This document shows positions 8,340 through 15,093 of a stretch of DNA of 64,000 nt, piece after piece. Each line of letters starts with the position of its first letter. Position 1 is the stretch's first letter. This stretch comes from Rubrobacter_D sp963840835 (GTDB lineage Bacteria > Actinomycetota > Rubrobacteria > Rubrobacterales > Rubrobacteraceae): assembly GCA_963840835.1 (NCBI GenBank), contig CAWJAM010000013.1:274303-338302 (forward strand), written 5' to 3'. A program made the position numbers and the translations under genes. The notes below the pieces were generated by a model that saw only the letters and a program-made list of their open reading frames with translations, searched no databases and had not been told where the DNA came from.

Positions 8340-9027
8340 AGCTCGTTGGCCTCACCAGTCGGTAGCCGAAACCGCGCACGGTCTCTATCAGCTTCGGGTC
8401 GTTTGGGTTGTCGCCGAGCTTGTTACGGAGGCGCTGGATGTAGACGTTCACGGTGCGCTCGTCTATGTACTCTTCCTCGCCCCACACCTGCCTGAGCAGA
8501 GCCGTGCGCGGGAAGACCCTTCCCGGGCTGCGGGCCAGGGTGTGAAGAAGCTTGAACTCGCGGGGGGAGAGGAGGATCTCCTCGTCGCCCTTCAAGACCT
8601 GGACCTGATCCGGGTCGATCTCCAGGTCGCCGACGTAGATCCTACCCGACTGCCCATCCCCCGCGTGCTCCCTCTTGCGGAAGATCTGCTTTACCCTGGC
8701 CACGAGCTCCCTGGGGTTGACCGGCGAGCGCATGTAGTAGTCGGCCCCTAGCTCTATCCCCACTATGCGGTCCATGGTGTCCTCGTCCCTAAGGAGCGCC
8801 ACGGTCGAGACGCCGGGCTTCTGGACGGCGGAGATCACCTGAAACCCCCGCTCGTCTGGCAGCCGGTTGTCGACGACCGCGATCTCGAAGTCTTCCCTGC
8901 CGGCCATCTGCCGCGCCTGCGAACCGGAGCCGGCGGGGATCACCCGCCACCCCTCACCCGCGAGCGCCCGCCTGAGGTGCAACCTCTCCTCGTCATCACC
9001 TATTACAAGCAGCACAGATGCGCTCAA
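8338..9027 (-). CDS. OmpR/PhoB-type response regulator with atypical receiver
   Basis: An N-terminal receiver domain has the acidic pair D11/D12 and the phospho-acceptor D53 (VVDNRLPDERGF). It is followed by a winged-helix DNA-binding domain (LSPREFKLLHTLARSPGRV, then DERTVNVYIQRLRNKLGDN). The receiver lacks two conserved partners: the switch Thr/Ser region reads VALLRDED, and the Lys of the KPF motif is replaced in YYMRSPVNP. It may work without phosphorylation or respond to something else. I prefer the TTG start at 9027 because a TATAAT box lies at 9073-9078; a longer frame would start inside it. No histidine kinase is adjacent. Confidence 0.85.
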   Translation of the reverse strand: MSASVLLVIGDDEERLHLRRALAGEGWRVIPAGSGSQARQMAGREDFEIAVVDNRLPDERGFQVISAVQKPGVSTVALLRDEDTMDRIVGIELGADYYMRSPVNPRELVARVKQIFRKREHAGDGQSGRIYVGDLEIDPDQVQVLKGDEEILLSPREFKLLHTLARSPGRVFPRTALLRQVWGEEEYIDERTVNVYIQRLRNKLGDNPNDPKLIETVRGFGYRLVRPTS

Positions 9028-9072
9028 AACGCCACGCCCGCCTTCGCTCCGCAATTGCCCAACGTCACGCAA

Positions 9073-9078
9073 ATTATA
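9073..9078 (-). promoter_or_regulatory. Candidate -10 box of the response-regulator gene
   Basis: A perfect TATAAT on the minus strand, 45-50 bases before the chosen TTG start. No good -35 is visible at 16-18 bases, so support is moderate at best. Confidence 0.35.
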
Positions 9079-9150
9079 TCCACAAAATCACCCCTTAGGA
9101 GCAGAGGCTTGAGAGATGCCCCGCCCGGCGGTATCATGTGCATCTCCGAT

Positions 9151-9224
9151 GCGCTCGTAGCTCAGCCGGATAGAGCGTCTGACTACGAATCAGAAGGTCG
9201 CAGGTTCGAGTCCTGCCGAGCGCG
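9151..9224 (+). tRNA. tRNA-Arg (anticodon ACG)
   Basis: A complete 74-base cloverleaf. The acceptor strands gcgctcg and cgagcgc pair fully. The D arm contains tagctcagccggatagag. The anticodon loop ctACGaa has the ACG anticodon at 9185-9187, and the T arm has the standard ggttcgagtcc. CCA is not encoded. It lies at the left edge of the decayed accessory region. A 38-base copy of its 3' half is found on the opposite strand at 42813-42850, which suggests use as an integration site. Confidence 0.95.
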
Positions 9225-9283
9225 CCTCGGAAGTAGCTGCCGCAACGCGAGTGGTTAGCGGATCCGGTCGCGTCCTCGCTCAG

Positions 9284-9415
9284 GCTCCAGTCTTCGATCT
9301 CCAGCTCCGGGACGCGCCGGAAATCGCGGGTGCTGTTGGTGACTAGCGTGACGCTCACGCTCATCGCGTGGGCTGCGATCAGGGTGTCTAGTGGCCCGAT
9401 CGGCCCCTTTTGTGG
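9284..9415 (-). pseudogene. VapC-type PIN toxin, C-terminal remnant
   Basis: The minus-strand reading IGPLDTLIAAHAMSVSVTLV followed by TNSTRDFRRVPELEIEDW is the characteristic C-terminal third of VapC ribonuclease toxins (last acidic residue of the active site and the final strand-helix-strand). The N-terminal two thirds are missing. The original stop is lost, so the frame now reads on into the antisense of the tRNA gene. No intact VapB is visible. This is a dead toxin-antitoxin module beside the tRNA. Confidence 0.7.
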
Positions 9416-9614
9416 TAGGGGAGGTTGCGCGAGTGTCCCCTCGCCTCCTCCAGAAGCACGTGCATGTTCCGAAGCTCGGAGAGCTGAGACTCCGCCATGC
9501 GTCGGTCGGTGCGCCTTTCCCTTCCCTCGGTCACCCAGATCCTACTCGGACTCGGGCGTTCTCCGAAAATCCTCTTTCCGCCCTTCCGCGAAGCTCGCGC
9601 GCAGCGCACCCGGA

Positions 9615-9948
9615 CTATCGGAGGTCCTGTCCACGACATTCTATGTACGAGGCGGCCTCCTCTGGTGAGATCCCACGCTCCTCGGCACCAACCATTGTGG
9701 CGTAGCGCAGCGCGTCTAGTCGCGAGCCGCGGCGCACCTCCGCCTCGATATACTCCAGCCCCAGCCATCGCGTGGCGGCCACGCGATGGTAGCTGTCGAC
9801 AGCAACAACCCTTCCGGGGTCTCGAAGACCACCGCCGGCGACAAGAAGTCGAGCATCCGGGCATAGCGCCCACCCGCACGGGGCAGAGGTGCGTCTCTGG
9901 GTCGCCTGGCGTTGAGGCCAGGAGGTCGGCAATCCTGATGCGCGGCAT
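9615..9948 (-). pseudogene. ParB/Srx-like N-terminal domain protein, frameshifted
   Basis: Three minus-strand frames must be joined to read one protein: MPRIRIADLLASTPGDPE, then YARMLDFLSPAVVFETPEGL, then VDSYHRVAATRWLGLEYIEA with EVRRGSRLDALRYA. The D-x-YHR-x-AA-x-x-x-G core is the signature of ParB-like nuclease/CTPase domains. At least two indels break the frame, and the C-terminal part, where intact relatives usually carry a DNA-binding helix, is missing. It is a relic of a plasmid or mobile element. Confidence 0.6.
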
Positions 9949-10560
9949 CGCGCCCAATGGTCGCCGTCCGACCGAGGGAACGCAACCCCTATCCGCCCCG
10001 CCTGGCCAAAGCCCAGTCCTGCTAACTTCGCGGCCGTTTACATCCAACGACAGGCCAATCGGTACAAGCCCCAAACGATCGCAAGGGCACCTATTGCCCC
10101 GAGAGCACCGCCACTAACCAGAAGGACATGGCGGGGTAAGCCCTCCCCCCTCTCGCTTCGCATTCGGGTTCAAAGAGATCGTTACCCCAGAAGTGGGCTG
10201 CTTGCAACACGAACGTATCAAGATACACGAAGGGTCCCCGTTCGCTCCTATGCACGCAACCTCGCAGGAGGTCCTTTCCCGGAAGTCAGGCTTCCGCTTT
10301 ACGGAGTTCCACGAAGGTCAACGAGACACCCACACGGTCGGGTTTATGTCCTAGTTTGCGACGGGCAAATCCAGTTGTAGCTTGAGGCCAAAAAGTCTGG
10401 CCCTCGGCTGCGCGTTTGTAGGAGGTGCCATTATGTTGACTGCTATGAGTGATGCTAGGGCCGTTCTGGGCGCAGAAGAAGTAGCTGGCCTTCAAATTGG
10501 CAGTAGTGTTTCGGTCGTAGGTGGGGTAAGTTTGATCTGAGAAATCCTGGTCAAGGAGTT
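9949..10560. other. Decayed intergenic stretch without a recognisable gene
   Basis: No frame here gives a convincing protein. A short piece (about 10264-10325) has ggaagtcaggcttccgc and ctttacggagttcc, which match the inner hairpin module of the interspersed repeats at 30226-30285 and 34040-34100, so it is probably a distant copy of that family. Confidence 0.4.
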
Positions 10561-10584
10561 GTGGGCATGAACCTCACAATGTAC

Positions 10585-10683
10585 ATCTGGACAGGGATAG
10601 GAGCGTCCAGGCTTGGCCGTGCCACCACATTTGCGGGACGGTCCCGATCCAGCAATGTGTCCCGAGTTCAGGAGGACACTCGA
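10585..10683 (+). repeat. Duplicated leader of ArsR-DUF899 unit, copy A
   Basis: About 100 bases (acagggataggagcgtcc ... aggacactcgag) are nearly identical to 24727-24821. Both precede an ArsR start codon, so they are the promoter/leader of a duplicated operon. Copy A keeps the full DUF899 gene but has lost most of ArsR. Confidence 0.75.
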
Positions 10684-10843
10684 GTGTCACTGACTACTGC
10701 GCGGTCGAGGGCCGCACGCACGTCCTGTCACCCGGGCTCGACGTGCTCCGCGAGGTGGCAGAGTGGATGGATCGCCAGCGGGCCGTCTGGGGCCGCTTCA
10801 TCAGCGTCGTCGAGGAGTACCTGAAGGAGGAAGGAGCAAAGTG
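10684..10843 (+). pseudogene. ArsR-family regulator with internal deletion
   Basis: The first codons (TTAR) match the second copy at 24822. The frame then jumps to the ArsR C-terminus (VEGRTHVLSPGLDVLREV, EWMDRQRAVWGRF, VVEEYLKEEGAK), which ends in TGA overlapping the DUF899 GTG. About 130 bases carrying the helix-turn-helix are missing, and the join is out of frame. The junction lies in a short gcgcg repeat. The lost part is preserved in the other copy, so the ancestral regulator can be reconstructed from both. Confidence 0.7.
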
Positions 10844-11536
10844 AACACACCCCACGTCGTCTCCCCCGAGGAGTGGAAGACCGCCCGCGAGGAACTGCTC
10901 CTCAAGGAGAAGGAGCACACCCGAGCCCGTGACGCACTCGCGGCCGAGCGCCGCCGGATGCCGTGGATGGCGGTCGAGAAGGAGTACAGCTTCGAGGGTC
11001 CGAACGGGCCAGCCACGCTTGCCGACCTGTTCGAGGGCCGCCGTCAGCTGATCGTCTACCGCGCCTTCTACGGGCCGGAGGTCACCACCTACGCGAACCC
11101 GGAGCGTGGCGACGCGTACCCCGAGCGGGCGTGCGCTGGCTGCTCCTTCCTCGCGGACCAGATCGCCTACCCCGCCCACCTGAACGCGCGGGATGTGACG
11201 CTCGCGTTCGCCTCGCGCGCACCGCAGGCCGAGCTGAAGAAGTTGAAGGAGCGCCACGGGTGGGAGCACATCCCCTGGTACACCATCACCGACGAGTGGG
11301 ACAAGGACTTCGGCGTCGACGAGTGGCACGGGCACAACGCGTTCATCCGCGAGGGTGAGCGGATCTACCGCACCTATTTCATCGACAGCCGCGGCGACGA
11401 GGCCATGGGCACCACCTGGAGCTACCTGGACATGGCCCCGCTCGGCCGCCAGGAGGACTGGGAGGACTCGCCCGAGGACTACCCGCAGACGGCGCCCTAC
11501 GGATGGTGGGACTATAACGACGCCTACGGCGCATGA
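10841..11536 (+). CDS. DUF899 thioredoxin-like family protein
   Basis: This 231-residue protein has the family hallmarks: HVVSPEEWKTAREELLLKEK at the start, YSFEGPNGPATLADLFEGR, the CAGCSF pair of cysteines in a thioredoxin-like position, and the C-terminal WHGHNAFIREGERIYRTYF with the aromatic ending (GWWDYNDAYGA). The GTG start overlaps the ArsR stop (GTGA), and GGAGGAAGGAG precedes it. The family is common in soil bacteria next to ArsR regulators and SRPBCC or DHFR-like genes; its reaction is not established. A truncated copy lies at 24822-25190. Confidence 0.88.
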   Translation: MNTPHVVSPEEWKTAREELLLKEKEHTRARDALAAERRRMPWMAVEKEYSFEGPNGPATLADLFEGRRQLIVYRAFYGPEVTTYANPERGDAYPERACAGCSFLADQIAYPAHLNARDVTLAFASRAPQAELKKLKERHGWEHIPWYTITDEWDKDFGVDEWHGHNAFIREGERIYRTYFIDSRGDEAMGTTWSYLDMAPLGRQEDWEDSPEDYPQTAPYGWWDYNDAYGA

Positions 11537-11567
11537 GCGCGGAGCGCCAAACAGGGAGATGTTGTTC

Positions 11568-11612
11568 GACTCTAAGCGCGATCGGGGATTCTGCGTGATC
11601 GCGCTTAGAGTC
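11568..11612. terminator. 16-bp perfect stem-loop after DUF899
   Basis: The arms gactctaagcgcgatc (11568-11583) and gatcgcgcttagagtc (11597-11612) pair perfectly around a 13-base loop. There is no T-run, so it could be a factor-independent actinobacterial terminator or the remnant of an insertion-sequence end. It lies 31 bases after the DUF899 stop. Confidence 0.5.
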
Positions 11613-11877
11613 CTGTTGAGCTAGGGTGTAGGCGGACTGAACTTCGACGAGGTTGAAGCCTGTCTAGTAAGCATGTTGGCCGCAGGCGACTTGTGGAATC
11701 GGCAACAAAAGGTCTCAAGAGGGCGCCGTCGATGCCCAACCTCTCCGGAGAGGAAACAGAAGGTGTGGCAGTAGCGTAGATGCTACCCGTCCACGAGACC
11801 GAGTTGGTTCCGATGCTAGTTGCGTATAATTATCAGCATAAGGAAGATGCAGCTATTGTAGGGGAAAGGTAGTATAA
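11613..11877. other. Intergenic leader before the GntR gene
   Basis: No coding potential is seen. A TATAAT box sits at 11825-11830 with a weak TTGGTT at 11804-11809 (15-base spacing), a possible promoter for the GntR gene 48 bases downstream. Confidence 0.35.
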
Positions 11878-12622
11878 GTGTTCGCAGGAGAATCGGGAGT
11901 GTCTCCCATCTACCGGAGCTGTTGCCGGTAGCTTTATCGAAAGAATAGGCAACGGTGAGATACCACCCGGGAGCCGATTTCCCTCGGAGCGCCAGCTTGC
12001 CTCTGAGTTTAAGATCTCTCGCATGACCGCCAGGGCGGCCGTGAACCTCCTGGCCCAGCGCGGGTATGTCGAGCGAAGGAATGGCTCTGGGACTTACGTT
12101 TCCAGCCCGAAGGTCGAGTTGGATCTTTCCGCTGTTGCCGGATTTACGGAGCGGGTATCGAGTCGAATGATCACCCCAGGAGCCAACGTCATCGAGGCTA
12201 GAACTCTGCGCGCCGATAGTGTAGAAGACCTCGACGTACCAGCGGCACTTGCAATCCCTCATACGGATCTCGTACATAAGCTGGTCCGCACTCGTACAGG
12301 CAACGGTGAGCTGCTGGCTCTGGAAGAGTCTTACCTTCCTGCCCGCTACTGCCCGGATTTGCTCGACAAGGACTTGACGGGTTCGATATACGAGCTTCTA
12401 CGCATGAACTACCAGCTAGAACCGACTTACCTGCGTCAGGAAATCGAGGTGACACAGCTTAGCTCTGCAGTCGCGCTAATACTAGATACGTATCCCGACG
12501 CTCCGGCACTGCATGCCACTCGTACCACTTGGGATGCCGACGCAAAGCCGATCGAGTTCGCTCGGGACGTGTACCGAGGAGACCGGTTGCTCTTCATCAC
12601 CGAAACACCCACCCCCCGATAA
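11878..12622 (+). pseudogene. GntR/HutC-family regulator (UTRA domain), frameshifted near its start
   Basis: The frame from a GTG at 11878 reads VFAGESGVSPIYR and shifts by one base at about 11917. The rest continues as AVAGSFIERIGNGEIPPGSR, a full GntR winged helix (FPSERQLASEFKISRMTAR, RRNGSGTYV), and a UTRA ligand-binding domain to residue about 240. SPIYR joined to the next frame matches the usual GntR N-terminus, so one inserted base is the only defect. It lies just before the catabolic operon and the palindrome at 12748 and is its obvious regulator. A sequencing error or recoding cannot be excluded. Confidence 0.75.
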
Positions 12623-12723
12623 ACCCAGCTACCGCCTGACATTGTGAGTATTCGCCCTCGTTGATACAGGTTCGCCTCTCTACGCCTCGTTCAAAAAACA
12701 TCCGTAAGAGCATTCACTAAACC

Positions 12724-12767
12724 TTGACGCGCCTGATGATTTCTTCTAATGTGGTACGTACCACATT
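12724..12767 (+). promoter_or_regulatory. Promoter with perfect 20-bp palindromic operator
   Basis: TTGACG (12724-12729) and TAATGT (12747-12752) are 17 bases apart. Over the -10 and start region lies aatgtggtacgtaccacatt (12748-12767), a perfect palindrome with the GT-N-AC core of GntR/HutC operators. It is the only such palindrome in the area and precedes the kinase gene, so the neighbouring GntR protein probably represses this operon and releases on ligand binding. Confidence 0.7.
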
Positions 12768-12808
12768 GGTATAGACTGATTGGTAAATTCGGGGGTAGGG
12801 GTGGTTGA

Positions 12809-13747
12809 ATGTCTGCTGAGATCTCGGATCCGGCTCTCAGAGCGGTAGTAGACTCCAGGTCGGAATGGGCGGATGCGGAGAAAGTTGAGGCCGAGTACAT
12901 ATCTGGTGGGATCACCAACCAGAACTACTGCCTCAGGGTGGACGGAACACCATTCTTCATCCGGCTCGCTGGAGAGAAGACGGAGCTTCTCGGAATAGAC
13001 CGCAACCATGAGAGGCTAGCTGTGGAGGCGGCTACCAGCGTAGAAGTCGGTCCCGGTGTCGTGGATTTCCTTCCGGAACACGGCTGTCTGGTTACCGAGT
13101 GGATCGACGGCGAGCCTGTAACGTCGGAGGACGTGCGCCGGCACGACGTTCTGGAGAGGTTGGTGCGCTCGATAAAGGCGTATCACGGGTGTTCCGAGAT
13201 ACCTGGATCTTTCTCTCCCTTCCGGATCGTGGAAGAGTACCGGGAGTCTGCAGGGGACCGAGGGGTAGAGGTTCCGGGTGTTTATTGGGAACTCCTGGAG
13301 CGGGCGCGAGAGATCCAAGAAGCATTTCAGGTCTTTCCTATGCCGAGCAGGCCATGTCACAACGACCTTCTCAACGCCAATTTCCTGATGCAGGATGGGC
13401 GGCTGATGATCGTAGACTACGAGTATGCTGGTATGGGAGACGTATTCTTCGATCTGGGCAACCTCTCGGTCAACAACGAATTCGATGAAGAAACGGACTT
13501 GGCGCTACTGGAGATGTACTTTGGGGAAGTGCCTACCCCTGCACGCATTGCTCGGCTGAAGCTCATGCGCCTGATGTCGGACTTTCGCGAAGCGATGTGG
13601 GGTGTTATGCAGCAAGCCATCTCGACTCTAGAGTTCGACTACGAAGAGTACGCTAACCAACATTTCCAAAGGTGTAGGGAGCACGCCGAAGATGAGCGGT
13701 ATTCAGAATGGCTCCACGATGCCGCCAAAGACGTGCAGAGTACATAG
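12809..13747 (+). CDS. Choline/ethanolamine kinase-like phosphotransferase
   Basis: This 312-residue protein-kinase-fold enzyme has the N-terminal GGITNQNYCLRV loop of the LicA/choline kinase group, the catalytic CHNDLLNANFL (H184, D186) and the metal-binding IVDYEYAGMGDVFFDLGNL (D203). These fit phosphorylation of choline or ethanolamine by ATP rather than antibiotic phosphorylation. It is the first gene after the palindromic operator and lies 31 bases before the EutH-type permease. The combination points to capture of an amino-alcohol as its phosphate ester. Substrate remains an inference. Confidence 0.82.
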   Translation: MSAEISDPALRAVVDSRSEWADAEKVEAEYISGGITNQNYCLRVDGTPFFIRLAGEKTELLGIDRNHERLAVEAATSVEVGPGVVDFLPEHGCLVTEWIDGEPVTSEDVRRHDVLERLVRSIKAYHGCSEIPGSFSPFRIVEEYRESAGDRGVEVPGVYWELLERAREIQEAFQVFPMPSRPCHNDLLNANFLMQDGRLMIVDYEYAGMGDVFFDLGNLSVNNEFDEETDLALLEMYFGEVPTPARIARLKLMRLMSDFREAMWGVMQQAISTLEFDYEEYANQHFQRCREHAEDERYSEWLHDAAKDVQST

Positions 13748-13778
13748 CCCTGCCGAATAGATTGGGGAGGGGCCTTAC

Positions 13779-15050
13779 GTGGCAATCATAGGGCAAGTAG
13801 TTATCTTCATCATTGTGGCCTTTGGGATCGTAGGGGCCATAGCGGCCATCCGAGATGACGAGCATGGGATGGGAGCGGAGTGGAAAGAAGGTCTGCACTC
13901 CATCGGTCCGATCTTCATACCGGTAGCAGGCATCATGGCGTCTATTCCCTATTTGTCGAGATTTGTAGAGGCTGTGGTTGGGCCGCTTTTCAACCTCGTG
14001 GGAGCCAGTCCGGCGATGGCGGCCACCTCTGTCATCGCAGTGGATATGGGCGGATACCAACTTGCCCATGCTATAGCCGACAATACTGCTAGCTGGATCA
14101 TGGCAGCAATAGTAGGCTACATGGCTGGTGCGACCATAGTGTTCAGCATACCTGTCGGGCTCGCTATGCTCGACCGTCGCGATCACAAATACATGGCCCT
14201 TGGAATAATGTCTGGCATCCTAACCGTACCGGTCGGCGTACTCATCACCACCAGCATCTTGACGCTCACGGGCACGAACCTGCGGGATGAGATCTCTACC
14301 AGCACCGCTTCGACGTACTCTCTTGCTGTCCTGGGATTTTCCCAGATTATCGTAAACCTGATCCCGCTCATCATCTTTGTGGTGGCAATAGCTCTGGGGC
14401 TCTACTTCTATCCGAACATCATGATCACGGGCTTTATGTGGTTTGGGCGTTTCATGGATGCCGCCATCAAGATCATACTGGCCCTCTCGATAGCGGAATA
14501 CTTTACCGGCATCTTTACCACGATTTTCGGAGCCTGGGGCTTCGACCCGATCATAGCTGATGCCCAGGACCAGTTTCGAGCCCTGGAGATTGCTGGCTAC
14601 ATAGGAATCACGCTCTCAGGTGCTTTTCCCATGGTCTATGTGATCAGGACTTACCTTGCGAGGCCTCTGGGAGCTATAGGACGGCGGTTCGGGCTCAGCT
14701 CCGAGGGTAGCGCCGGGGTTGTCGCCGCTTCAGCCAATATACTTGCCCTCTATCACATGATCAAGGTCATTCCACCCAAGGATAAGGTCCTGTGCATAGC
14801 CTTTGCGGTCTGTTCGGCTTTCCTCTTGGGAGACCATCTGGCTTTCACTGCCAACTTCCAGCCCAACATGATACTGCCGCTCATAATCGGGAAGTTCACC
14901 GCCGGAATACTTGCAATAGCGCTGGCCGTCTGGATCGCAGTTCCCACGGCCCTGAGGCTGGAGGAGCAGGATCGGGACGAGGGCATCATTGGCGATGACG
15001 AGTACACCGAGCAGGTCGGGACGCCACGTGCCGACGAACCGGCCGGCTAA
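13779..15050 (+). CDS. eutH: EutH-type ethanolamine permease
   Basis: A polytopic membrane protein of 423 residues with about ten hydrophobic segments. It has the EutH pattern: an IAVDMGGYQLA motif with tiny residues, LGIMSGILTVPVG, and SGAFPMVYVI and FLLGDHLAFTANFQPNM near the C-terminus. EutH imports ethanolamine in enterobacteria, where it sits with the eut microcompartment genes. Here no ammonia-lyase or shell genes are present, so the amine must be handled by the kinase, flavoenzyme and ligase encoded next to it. The start reads GTG with GGGGAGGGG a few bases upstream. Confidence 0.85.
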   Translation: MAIIGQVVIFIIVAFGIVGAIAAIRDDEHGMGAEWKEGLHSIGPIFIPVAGIMASIPYLSRFVEAVVGPLFNLVGASPAMAATSVIAVDMGGYQLAHAIADNTASWIMAAIVGYMAGATIVFSIPVGLAMLDRRDHKYMALGIMSGILTVPVGVLITTSILTLTGTNLRDEISTSTASTYSLAVLGFSQIIVNLIPLIIFVVAIALGLYFYPNIMITGFMWFGRFMDAAIKIILALSIAEYFTGIFTTIFGAWGFDPIIADAQDQFRALEIAGYIGITLSGAFPMVYVIRTYLARPLGAIGRRFGLSSEGSAGVVAASANILALYHMIKVIPPKDKVLCIAFAVCSAFLLGDHLAFTANFQPNMILPLIIGKFTAGILAIALAVWIAVPTALRLEEQDRDEGIIGDDEYTEQVGTPRADEPAG

Positions 15051-15093
15051 ACGGCCAGCTCGCCGAGGGCGAATTACTGTGGGAGGCAAACAG

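Noticed and set aside
9388..10074. 228-residue minus-strand frame
   Set aside because: Only short parts (MPRIRIADLLASTPG) are sensible and they continue in other frames, so this is a by-product of the frameshifted ParB-like gene.
13779..15050. Ethanolamine microcompartment locus
   Set aside because: EutH-like permease is present but no EutBC, shell proteins or aldehyde dehydrogenase are near.
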